This document shows positions 1-9,800 of a DNA stretch of 64,000 bases, one piece after another. Source of the stretch: Billgrantia endophytica (lineage in GTDB: Bacteria > Pseudomonadota > Gammaproteobacteria > Pseudomonadales > Halomonadaceae); assembly GCF_002879615.1 (NCBI RefSeq), contig NZ_PNRF01000042.1:1-64000 (forward strand), in the 5' to 3' direction. Position 1 is the first letter of the stretch. Each line of letters opens with the position of its first letter. The notes below the pieces were generated by a model that worked only from the letters and a program-made list of their open reading frames with translations, did no database searches and had not been told where the DNA came from. Position numbers and translations under genes: made by a program.

Positions 1-389
1 GCGCCAGTCGCGATGGGGACCAGCGCTCCAACAGTGATATTCTCCACCCAGGCGGAGCAAACCGCTGTTGGAGCCAGCTTTAGCTCGCGACCGAGGAGTT
101 GCCCAGGCTGGCAATCATCGCACGGCGGCGGCCTTCGCCAGGGCGCCTGGCGGCGCCAGTCGCGATGGGGGACCAGCGCTCCAATAGCGATATTTTACAC
201 CCAGGCGGAGCAAGCCGCTGTTGGAGCCAGCTTCAGCTCGCGACCGAGGAGTTGCCCAGGCTGGCAATCATCGCCACGATGGCGGCCTCCACCAAGGCGC
301 CTGGCGGCGCCAGTCGCGATGGGGACCAGCGCTCCCACAGCGATATTTTCCACCCAGGCGGAGCAAACCGCTGTTGTCGCCAGTTCTAG
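1..389 (+). repeat. Tandem copies of a dispersed ~150-bp repeat
   Basis: Two full copies and a third truncated one follow each other at a period of 152-154 bp, the units starting at 1, 153 and 307. Each unit starts with GCGCCAGTCGCGATGGGG and full units contain AGCTCGCGACCGAGGAG. GTCGCGA (7-13, 159-165, 313-319) and its complement TCGCGAC (85-91, 238-244) bound an 85-86 bp core. Related single copies lie at 37.7, 39.7 and 42.7 kb. Open reading frames run through the units, but they are by-products of the repeat and no protein is supported. The left end of the array is outside the window. Confidence 0.8.
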
Positions 390-407
390 GGGAGGCGCCT
401 GACGCAT

Positions 408-436
408 TTGATTTTAAGGGATTCCTCCGGTATAAC
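408..436 (+). promoter_or_regulatory. Candidate sigma70 promoter of the export cluster
   Basis: TTGATT at 408-413 and TATAAC at 431-436 are separated by exactly 17 bases, in an AT-rich stretch directly after the repeat array. It would start a transcript near 443, leaving a leader of about 255 bases before the TolC-like gene. No other equally good promoter was noticed before the eight same-strand genes that follow. Confidence 0.5.
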
Positions 437-528
437 AAAATTTTATTAAGAGGTGGCTCTTTATGGAGACAGAGTGACGTGTCGGCCATAAACAATGGGC
501 TACACTCAAGCATGAGAATTAGCTCGCT

Positions 529-551
529 AAGCCCTATGGGATGGGTTTTTT
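529..551 (+). promoter_or_regulatory. Possible attenuator hairpin in the leader
   Basis: AAGCCC (529-534) can pair with GGGTTT (543-548) with one G-U pair around an 8-base loop, and more T residues follow. It resembles a weak intrinsic terminator about 90 bases into the predicted leader. The stem is short, so this is a suggestion only. The rest of 437-697 is AT-rich compared with its surroundings and contains no gene that I can support. Confidence 0.25.
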
Positions 552-697
552 GATGCGACGGCTAACGAGATATTGATGAGTCGATGCCCGCACGAGGCTT
601 TTTGTGTAATAATAATTTAACAAACGTTGCCATATGGTAAGGCGGCGACAGGGCTAGGCAGCTGCGATACAGCGGCGCCACGCAGGGGAAAATAATA

Positions 698-2074
698 ATG
701 ATCAGGGTTCTCTCCAGGCAGGGCCTGGGTCTTTTGGGTGTGCTGGGCATGCTGGCTAGTGCCCAACATGTGCTGGCATCCGGTTTGCTGGAAGTCTATG
801 ACCTGGCGCGGGACAACGACCCGCAGTTTCAGGCCGACTTCTTCAGCAAGCAAGCCACCGATGAGCGCTATTACCAGGCCCGTTCGGCATTGCTGCCTCA
901 AATCAGCGCCAACGTCAGCCGCAGTGAAATCAGCCAGGATATCGTCAGTACCGATAATGAAGTCTTTGATAGCGGCAGCACCAGTTACCCCACCACCATC
1001 TATGGCATTTCGCTGACGCAGTCGGTCTACGACTACTCGCGCTGGGCAGCCTTTCGTCAGGCTGACCTCGAAACGCAGCAGGCGGCCTCGGAGCTGGAGG
1101 TGGCACGCCAGGATCTGCTGCTGAGGGTGTCCGAGCGCTACTTCGATGTTTTGGCCCTGCACGAAAACCTCGGGTTTCTAGCCGCTGAAAAGGAGGAGGT
1201 CGGAGCCAATCTGCTTCATGTTCGTGCCCGCTACCAGGATGGTCTGGCCCGCGAAATCGACTTGCTCGACGCCGAAGCCCGCTTTCTTCAGGTTCAGGCG
1301 CGTGAGCTGGATCTCGAAAACCGCCTGCGCGACGCCCTCAACGGCCTGGAGGAGGTGACTGGCCTGGCGCCGGACACCTTGCGACTAGTGCGCGATGACC
1401 TGCAACTGCAGCGTCCCGACCCCGATGTCGAGTCGGCCTGGACCGAGCTGGCTCTGCAGCGTAGCCCCAGGCTGAAAGCGGTCGAACTGGCCGGCGAAGT
1501 GGCCATGCAGGATGTCCGTGTCCGTCGCGGCGGCCACTTCCCCACGGTGGACTTGAGCCTCAACTATGAAAACGACGACACCGAAGGCTCGCTGTTTGGT
1601 GGGGGCAGTGAGGTCGAGACGCAGACCATTCGCGTGAACGTCAATATCCCCATCTACCGCGGTGGCCTGGTTGCTTCGCAGGTGCGACAAGGAGAGCAGT
1701 TGATCAATGTCAGCCGTTCGACGCAAGAGCAGGTTCGCCGGGATATCGATCGTCAGGCCCAGGCCGGCTATCAGGGCATCATCACCGCCATGGCCCGTGA
1801 GGAGGCGCTGAGGGAGTCGCTGCGTGCCAGTGAACGTATTGCCGAGTCTCGCCAGTTGGGCTTCGAATCCGGTTTGGTCCCGCTTCTGGATCTGCTCGAC
1901 GCCGAGCGTGACCTGTTTCTGGCGCGCAGCGAACTGGCGAATGCGCGCTACGACTATTTACTGAGCGTGCTGCGTCTCAAGCATGCCGCAGGCATCCTCA
2001 ACGCAGACGACCTGGCCGAGATCGATGGGTTCCTCGGTGAATCGGTGGTCATCCGGCGGGGGGCGTCCATCTGA
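698..2074 (+). CDS. TolC-family outer-membrane efflux channel
   Basis: The product is a 458-residue outer-membrane channel of the TolC/AggA type, the exit duct of tripartite secretion or efflux systems. It has an N-terminal signal peptide (basic start, hydrophobic stretch, likely cleavage around residues 26-28). The two-fold repeated helical architecture of the family is visible: long Glu/Arg/Gln-rich helices around residues 130-210 and 340-420, each ending in a LLDAEARF- or LLDAERDL-like turn. Length is normal for the family. AGGGGA at 684-689 supports the start. It is first in the cluster and its stop overlaps the next start by one base, so it probably serves export of the giant protein. 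The match to the family is strong; the substrate assignment is inferred. Confidence 0.9.
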   Translation: MIRVLSRQGLGLLGVLGMLASAQHVLASGLLEVYDLARDNDPQFQADFFSKQATDERYYQARSALLPQISANVSRSEISQDIVSTDNEVFDSGSTSYPTTIYGISLTQSVYDYSRWAAFRQADLETQQAASELEVARQDLLLRVSERYFDVLALHENLGFLAAEKEEVGANLLHVRARYQDGLAREIDLLDAEARFLQVQARELDLENRLRDALNGLEEVTGLAPDTLRLVRDDLQLQRPDPDVESAWTELALQRSPRLKAVELAGEVAMQDVRVRRGGHFPTVDLSLNYENDDTEGSLFGGGSEVETQTIRVNVNIPIYRGGLVASQVRQGEQLINVSRSTQEQVRRDIDRQAQAGYQGIITAMAREEALRESLRASERIAESRQLGFESGLVPLLDLLDAERDLFLARSELANARYDYLLSVLRLKHAAGILNADDLAEIDGFLGESVVIRRGASI

Positions 2075-2949
2075 TGACGGCCATGCAGGGGTACCTGGCG
2101 GCGCTGACCATACTGCGCGACGCCGTCGATGCCCTGGAGACACCGTGCTTGCATGAGCAGTCGGTCAAGCTGAGACCATCATACTGGGGCGAACAACGGG
2201 TGTTGTACAGCGTGCCGCTCTCACGACAGCCGTCGCGCGTGCTGACCGAGCGGTTGGAGGCCTTGTTGACGCAGTGGCAGATGCCGGCGGTTGACCAGCA
2301 GCAGGTGTTGTCAGGCCCCGATGATGACGCTGCTGGCAAGCAGCCGCTTCACTATCTGCACCTGGGCCTGGAGGGCGACCGTTGCAAGGTCTACTGGGAG
2401 TATCCGCTACCTTCGTCGGCGGCTGAAGCGGGGGAGCGCCATGTCCAGTATCGCGCCTGGAAATGGCGACCCGGACAGACACGCGCCGCCCAATCCGAGT
2501 ATGTCCTGTTGCCGACGGCCACGTCGGCGCGGGGCGCGATTCGCCAGCAGCTCGAGCTATTGCCACCGTTGGTGGCGGATCTTGTCGAGCAACTCGAGAT
2601 CAGTACCGCGCTGATGCAGCACCCTTGGCCACCGATGACGGTACGCATCGAAGAAGCCCAGGCGGGCAATGCCACGCCACGCGATTCGATCAATCTGCAT
2701 ATGCATCAGTCTCGACTGCCGCTCGGTACGATTGCCGGGTTGCTGATGGCCTTGGCTCGCGATTGGCAAAGTGCCCCGCGGGACACGCTGGTGCAATGGA
2801 TGGTGCAGCATGGCAATCAGATGCTGGGCAATGTTTCCTTCGGGCTCGGCGGTGATCGCCAGCCATTCTTCACCTGCTACTACGCAGGGCAACGGCTCGC
2901 AGGGCAACGGCGCTCCGTGCCAAACGACAACCTATCTCCGACACGTTAA
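2074..2949 (+). CDS. Uncharacterised protein of the LEPR-XLL export cluster
   Basis: I do not recognise this 291-residue protein. It has no signal peptide or membrane segment and looks cytoplasmic. It contains several alternating charged/aromatic strands (KVYWEYP near residue 110, FFTCYYAGQR near 265), which suggests a beta-rich fold; I cannot assign one. Its ATG overlaps the TolC-like stop (TGATG) and it ends 10 bases before the SapC gene, so it is translationally coupled within the cluster. Possible roles are a chaperone or modification factor for the giant exoprotein, but this is inferred from position alone. Confidence 0.75.
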   Translation: MTAMQGYLAALTILRDAVDALETPCLHEQSVKLRPSYWGEQRVLYSVPLSRQPSRVLTERLEALLTQWQMPAVDQQQVLSGPDDDAAGKQPLHYLHLGLEGDRCKVYWEYPLPSSAAEAGERHVQYRAWKWRPGQTRAAQSEYVLLPTATSARGAIRQQLELLPPLVADLVEQLEISTALMQHPWPPMTVRIEEAQAGNATPRDSINLHMHQSRLPLGTIAGLLMALARDWQSAPRDTLVQWMVQHGNQMLGNVSFGLGGDRQPFFTCYYAGQRLAGQRRSVPNDNLSPTR

Positions 2950-2959
2950 GAAGGCTCCC

Positions 2960-3775
2960 ATGGCGACACAGCTGCTTATTTACCGCGACGTACAGCCGAT
3001 TACCCGTGACAAGCACGGCGAACTGTCACTCAAGGTGGGCAAGGATTTCGGCTTTGCCAAAGACATCAACTCGGTGCCGCTGATGGCCGCTGAGTTTCCC
3101 ACCGCTGCCAGTGATCTACCCATCGTGTTTACCGATGCCGATGATGGCGTGCTGCCCGTGGCAGTGCTAGGCATCGACCAGGATGCCAACCTGATGGTGG
3201 ATAGCGAAGGCCAGTGGCGGGGCGAATATGTGCCGGCCTTCCTGCGTCGCTATCCCTTCGTGTTTGCTTCCAGCGCCGATGGCAAGACCTTCACGCTGTG
3301 CGTTGACGAAGCCTATGCGGGACTGAATGGCGAAGGGCGCGGCGAACGGTTCTTCGACGCCGACGGCGAACGCACGCAATACCTCGCCAAGGTGCTCGAC
3401 TTCCTGCAGGACTACCAGGCGCATTTCCAGCGTACGCGGGCCTTCTGCCAGCGATTGGTCGAACTCGAACTACTGGAGGCCGTGGAGGCCCAGATCGGTC
3501 TGCCCGAGGGTGGCAAGCGCACCCTGACCGGTTTCAAGGCCGTCAACCGTCAGAAGCTCAAGGCGCTGCCGGACGAGACACTCAAGACCATGCTCGGTAG
3601 CGATGAGCTGGAACTGCTGTATATCCACCTGCAGTCGATGCGCAATTTCAATCGCCTCAGCCGTTTGTCGCGCGGTGGTGCCCGAGTCGGCTCCCAGCAA
3701 AAGGGTGACCCCGCCGAAGAGTCCGTGGCGGGCGAGACAGAGGATACTGGCGACACCACCGCCCCGGTGCATTGA
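2960..3775 (+). CDS. SapC-family protein
   Basis: This 271-residue protein matches the SapC family: LPIVFT near residue 52, PVAVLGI, NLMVD, a GEYVPAFLRRYPF block near residue 90 and TLCVDEAY. It lacks a signal peptide. SapC was named in Campylobacter S-layer loci, where it neighbours a type I exporter for the S-layer protein; its biochemical role is not established as far as I know. The start at 2960 is chosen because AAGAAGG lies just upstream and family similarity begins there; an in-frame start at 2771 would add low-quality sequence overlapping the previous gene. Its position directly before the giant gene suggests it acts on, or is regulated with, that surface protein. Confidence 0.85.
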   Translation: MATQLLIYRDVQPITRDKHGELSLKVGKDFGFAKDINSVPLMAAEFPTAASDLPIVFTDADDGVLPVAVLGIDQDANLMVDSEGQWRGEYVPAFLRRYPFVFASSADGKTFTLCVDEAYAGLNGEGRGERFFDADGERTQYLAKVLDFLQDYQAHFQRTRAFCQRLVELELLEAVEAQIGLPEGGKRTLTGFKAVNRQKLKALPDETLKTMLGSDELELLYIHLQSMRNFNRLSRLSRGGARVGSQQKGDPAEESVAGETEDTGDTTAPVH

Positions 3776-3818
3776 GCAGGCTGCCCCTGAGCGACCCTGA
3801 CGACGCAGGAGAGATGCC

Positions 3819-6800
3819 ATGAATCACCCCTTCCGCCCCCTCCGGAAGCCGCTTACCGAGTTGGTCGGCAAGCTGACGCGCGAGCGCCGTGCCACGCGCG
3901 CCCAGGCCGAGCGTTCGAAGTTCGTCTTCGAAGGGCTCGAGCCGCGCATGCTGCTCTCCGCCGATCCGCTGACGGCGGTGGTGGCCGCCGGCAGCGACAT
4001 GGTGCTGCGCATGGGAGCGGAAGAGCAAGCGCTCGAACTGGTGGACACCGTCGATGGTGCGGAGCAGGTGATTCATCGTTTCGACCTCGACGCGCTGGAG
4101 GATGGCGACATCACGATTCAGGGCAGTGATGACGATGACAGCCTGCGCTTCGATGAGAGCTTGTTGAACCATTCAGCGCTGTCTGGCCTGGTGATCAACT
4201 TCCATGGCGGAGATGGTGATGACACTCTCGACCTGGCCAATAGCCAGGGACTGATCATCAACTTCGTGGGGGGCGACGGGGATGACCGGATCAATGGCCT
4301 CGAGGCCGATACTCAATGGTCGCTGAGTGGCGAGGGGCAGGGCGAAGCCACTTGGTCCGATGAGAGCGGCTGGCTCAGTTTCAGTGGCGTGACGACCATT
4401 GATGCGGCGTTCTACCTCGATGACGAAGAGGGCGTCGAGGACGTCTTCACGCACTCGCTCTCGACCACCATGGCTGAGGCGCAATGGTCGCTGTATGACG
4501 AACGTAGCCTGTCGCTGGGCGGTATCGACTTCGAGGGTATCGACATTCTGACCGGCCTGCACGGCCATATCCTCGACTACTCCGAGTACGCCACGTCGGT
4601 GGAGGTCGATCTCGGGGAAAGAACCGGCACCGGCTTCCAACGGGTGGAAGGCTTCGGCCATGTGATCGGCACCAACGGCGACGATATCCTGATCGGCGAT
4701 ATCGACAGCACCCAGTCGGTGGTGCTGGACGGTCGCAACGGCGACAACCTGATCATCGGTGGCGGTGGCAACGACACCCTCAAGGCGGGTGCCGGGCAAA
4801 GCACGCTGATCTCGCGTGCCGGCGACGACATCTTCGCCCTGAGCGACAGCCTGGGCGACGACTTCACGCCGGAAGAAGCCGAGTTGACGTATGTCATCGA
4901 GCGCACCGGTGGCGATATCATCCTGGGCAGCGAGGATGGGGTGGCCACCGTCAATGGCATCCTGAGCTTTACCCACCAGCCCGTCGAGATCGTGCTGGCC
5001 GCCGCCGGCGACGGCCAGACGCTGGATGCCAGTGGCTATGCGCTGGGCGGCGTGACCTTCCAGGCCCGTGATATCGCCACCAATACCCGCATGATCGGCA
5101 GCGATCAGGACGACCGCTTCATTCTCGGCGCCGGCGGCGGCGAGGTGACCGGCAACGACGGCGAAGAGAATCTGATCGAGGCACAGGCCGATGCCAATAT
5201 GCTGCTCACCGATGACGACTTGGCCGTGGATGGCTGGGCGCAGTGGGATCTGAGTGGCATCTCCCTCGCTCACTTGGTGGGCGGAGAGAGCGACAACGTG
5301 CTCGATGCCAGTGGCTTCTCGGGGTCGGTGCGTCTGGAGGCCATCGCCGGTGACAACACCCTGCGTGCCGGCGGCGGTGATGCCATCCTGATCGGCGGCA
5401 TCGGCAACGACTCTCTGTATGGTGGCGCCGGCGACGACGTGCTGTTCGGCAATCGTGGCAATAACGTCATCGATGGTGGGGCGGGCACCAACTCGGTGCT
5501 GGGCACCACCTCGCACTACCTGCGGCTGTTCGGCGACGAGGGCGATGGCACGCTGGTACGTGGTGATTTCGCCGAAGAGCACCTGCTGGTCTGGGATCGC
5601 GCGGCGGGTGATACGGTTGAATTCCACTATGATGGCGAACGGACCATCGCGCTGGGGCTGGACGCCGAGGCGCTGGAAATCCAGCATGCGCTGGAGCAGT
5701 TGGAGGGCATCGGCGCCGGCAATGTTCAGGTCGCGCGGGAAGTCGATGACGACGAAGTGCGTTGGACGATACGCTTTGTCGGCGACTTCATGGCCGTCGA
5801 TGACAGCGGCAGTTTTACCACGGCGCTCGACGGCGACTCTCTCGGGGTGGCTTTGGTGGGTGCGGCGGGTGGCGCAGTCATCTCCTCGACCCAGAACCGT
5901 GCGCGTGAAGCGGGCATCGATACCCTCACCAACGTTCAGCACGGCATGCTGCAGGCCGAGTTCGGCAATACCGTACTGGATGCCAGTGGCTTTGCCGGCG
6001 ATGCCTATCTGCAGGGTGGCTCCGGCAACGACGTCATGCATGGCGGCCAGGGCTTCACCCAATTCGTCACCGTGGCGGGAGATAACGTCCTGCATGCCGG
6101 CAGCGGCGAGAACGATATCATCGGCGGTGTCGGCCACGACCACCTGATCATTACGCTGGCGCCGGGCCAGACTGCCGTCAATGTGGCGGGCGACACCTTC
6201 GCGGTCGACGGTACGAGCTCGAGCTATCGTAGCGTTGACCAGCTTACCCTGATCGGTAATGGCGACGATAACACCCTCGACGCCAGTGGCTGGCACGGCG
6301 TGGGCGAGTACACCTCGCTGATCGAGCTGATGCAGCAGGGCGGCGCCACCCAGGAGGAGGTCGACACGTTCCTGGCCGCACTGGGGGCGGTGCTGCCCGA
6401 GGCCCACGAATTCGAGAGTCAGGAGGCCTACGAGGCCTACCTGGCCACTTATATCGAGGGCAGCGGCCTGGAAGACGCCGGAGCAATGCTCACGGTGGCA
6501 CTGGCCGATGGCAGTGAGCATTGGCTCAATATCGCCGATGCGCGCAGCCTCGAAGACCTGATCCTGCTGCTGGAAACCATCGAGGGGCTGGAAGCCGAAT
6601 TCGACACCGCCGCAGGGCGTTTGGTGGTCAGCGACACGACCAGTGGCGAAGGCGGCTTCTCGATCGATGCCGACGATACCGCCGGCATTCTCAGCGCCGC
6701 GCTGGGCATGGCGATGGAGGGCGGAGAGTGGCGCAGCCAACCGCTGGCGGCCCAGGGCGTGATGATCGATGCTACCCAAGGTGGCAACAACACGCTGCGG

Positions 6801-9800
6801 GGCAGCCGTGGCGACGATCGCTTTATCGTGGTGGCGGGCCAGCACGATATCGATGGCGGCGACGGTATCAATACGCTGGTGGCGGAGCACGCCGGGGGCG
6901 ATATCACCCTGTCCGACGATCGACTCACCATGGGCAGTGTCGCGACGGAGGCGCTGGCCAATATCCAGCGTGCCGAACTGCGCCTTTCCAGCGGCGATGG
7001 CGTGACCCTGGATAGCACGGACTTCTCCGGGCAGACCCATTTCCGTCTCGCCATTGGCGTCGGTGACGTCGATGTCGAGGCGAATGACGACGATGAAGTG
7101 GTGGTCGATTTGGCCGCCGACAGCCTGGCGGGCCTCGAGAGTGTCAATGTCAGCGACAACGTCACTCTGGTGGGTTACTGGACTGGCGATAGCACGCTCG
7201 GTGATGACGTCGACGTCACTTTCACCAGCAACACCGAACTGCGCGCCAATGGCCGCCTGACCCTGGAGGGTGCCATCCTTGCCACCGATGGCGGCGACCT
7301 GACGCTGTCGGCGCGTCAACTGGTCATCGATGGAGGCAGTGAACTGACCGCCGAGGGTGGCACCCTGCACCTGAGTGCCCAGTTGCCGCCCACCGTGTTG
7401 GCGCCGGTCAACAGCTTCGTCGACGTGGGGCTGTTCGACCTCTCGATCAATATCGATGACGCCACGCTGAGCGGCGGCGATGTGATCGTCGACGCCAGGC
7501 TGGTCGACCCCGACCGTGACTGGTTCAACCAGCGCACCGGGACGAGCTTCATCGACAAGGGAATCGATGCTGCGCTCGACTTTCTGCAAGGCATCTCGCT
7601 GTTCGGCAGCATTTCTACGCTGATCGCCGATGTCACCATCGATATCGGCCCACAGGCGGTGATCGTCGCCACCGAAGGTGACATCACCATCGCCTCCGAG
7701 ATCGACATCACCGCCGAGGCTTCGCCCAGCAAGGCGTGGGGTATCGGGGTATCGGTCAGTACCTTGATCACCCGCTCCAACGTGCATGTCCACGGCTCGC
7801 TGGACGCCGCCAACGATATTCACCTCAGCAGCAGCGTGACCACCACCCAGTCCGTCGCGGCCGAACCCGATGGCCTGGGCGGCGTGGCAGGGGCGGTGGC
7901 GGTCAGCGTGCTGGTCAGTGACTCGCGGGTGATGGTATGGAATGACGCCACGCTGAAAGCCGGCAACGACCTGACGGTGGCCGCCACTACCGTTGAAAAC
8001 AATACCACCAAGGCAGCCTCGGCCCCCGACAAGGGCAAGGTGGGCATCGCCTTGGCCATCAACGTCGAGAGTAGCCGTACCGAAGCCCAGCTCGCCGGTG
8101 ATGTGACCGTGGGCGGGGATCTCGTGGTCATGGCCGAGACGCGCCAGGCGAGCGACAGTGGCGCCGTCTCGGCGAGTGCTGGCACCGCCAAGCCGAAGGG
8201 CCCCAGCAGCCTGATCGATGGGGTGGAGTCTTCGGCCAAGGACCTCTCGCCCACGGCGGTCATCGGCAATACTCAGGAGGCGGTTACCAAAGCCATCGGG
8301 GACAAGGTCAAAGCGCAGATTGCCGACAAGGCACCCGGTTTCATTGGCGACCTGTTCAAGGACTCGGGCGAGAAGAAAAACACCTTCGATGTGGCCGCGG
8401 CGATCGCCGTCTCGGTCGATCTCAATATCGCCGAGGCTCGCTTGGGTACCACGGTCAACCGTGACGGCGACGCGTTGGACATGCACGATGAGCGCAGCGT
8501 CATTCGTGTGCTCGATGGCGAGGTGGTGGTCGAGGCGTTGAGCGAGCATCGGCCTGCCGTCAGTGCGAGTGGGTCTGCCTCCGGTGTGGACCCCAACAAG
8601 AAAGATGACAGCAGCTTCCAGGATCAGGTACTCGGCAACACACTGCTCGCCAAGGCACTGGCCAAACCGAAAGACAGCGCCGTCAAGGGTAACGACTCGG
8701 CGGAGACGCAGAAGAAAGAGGACAACGCCAACAAGATCGCCGGAAAGGATGCCGCCAAGGTTGGCGTGGCGGGGGCAGTGAGTGTCGGCAAGTTGGACAA
8801 CGTGGCCAACGCCTCGATCGAAGGCAACGTCGATCTGGACGCCGGCAAGGCGATTCGCGTCGAGGCGCAAAGCCTCAACGCTGTCGACACCGACAGCCTG
8901 TGGGGCATGAATCTCTACACCGCGGCCAAGGCGTTCGACGACCTGGAAGGCACCTATGACCACACCAGTCACGATACGCCGAGTGAACTGTCCGCGGGTG
9001 GCACGGTGCTGGTCGGGGATGGCCACCAGGCCGGCGGTGTGGGCGGCAACGTCTACAAGTTCGTCGGCGACGACGAGGAATCGCCGGTCGACCTCGCCCA
9101 GGAGGATTTCGACGATGAGTCACGTTGGGAGCAGCTGGGCACGCCACTCGAGTTGCGCATCCAGGAGTTCATCGACACCCTCGACGGCTATACCTCGGGC
9201 AACCTGGGGTTGCCGGGCAGCTTCGACAGCTGGACCGTGGCCACGGCAGAAGGCAGCAAGTTGGCTATCGCCGGTGCTGCCAATGTCTTCCTGATCAACC
9301 AGGACAGCGATGCGCGCATCCGCTCCGGTGCCACCATCAACCTGGGAGGTGCCAGCGATATCGCCGCCGCCGAAGCTCCGCTGGAGGGGCAGGCTGTCAG
9401 TGTCGTCGCGCATACCGACAACCACCTGCTGTCGATGATCGGCAATATCAGCCTGCCCAAGTTCGCCGGTGCCAATGAAGCCACCGGGGAAGCATGGAAA
9501 AAAGCCTTCAAGAGCGATATCGACAAGATCAAGTCCGGGTTTGCCGGCGTCAAGTCGGAAGGCAGTGCCATCGGCGCCGCGGTGGGCGTGCATCTGCTCG
9601 GCGGCAACACGTCAGCGATGGTCGAGAGCGGCGTGGCCATGGTGGCCGATAGCCTCGACGTTTCTGCCAGCAACGATACCGTGCTGCTGGGGCTCGGTGC
9701 CTCCGGCGGCAAGGCCGACAACGTGGCCTTCAATGCCACGGCCGTGGCCAATGTGGTCGAGAATACCACCCTGGCGCAGATAGAAGACGGTGTGCAACTG

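Noticed and set aside
1-389. CRISPR-like array at the left edge
   Set aside because: The repeats are about 150 bp, few and contiguous with no short unique spacers, and related single copies occur elsewhere.
13-402. Protein-coding frame through the left-edge repeats
   Set aside because: The frame exists only because the repeat period keeps it open for a while; the peptide repeats with the DNA and resembles no protein.
2771-2959. N-terminal extension of the SapC gene
   Set aside because: It overlaps the preceding gene, is Cys/Ser/Gly-rich out-of-frame sequence and lacks a ribosome site, whereas 2960 has AAGAAGG and family similarity.
4173-9026. A 1,617-codon open frame on the minus strand inside the giant gene
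   Set aside because: It mirrors the codon bias of the giant gene (GAT/GGC/GCC-rich), reads as His/Gln/Arg/Val-rich low-quality protein and lacks a ribosome site or any recognisable domain. The same holds for minus-strand frames at 12351-16121, 18597-21545, 23406-25667 and 25890-27995.
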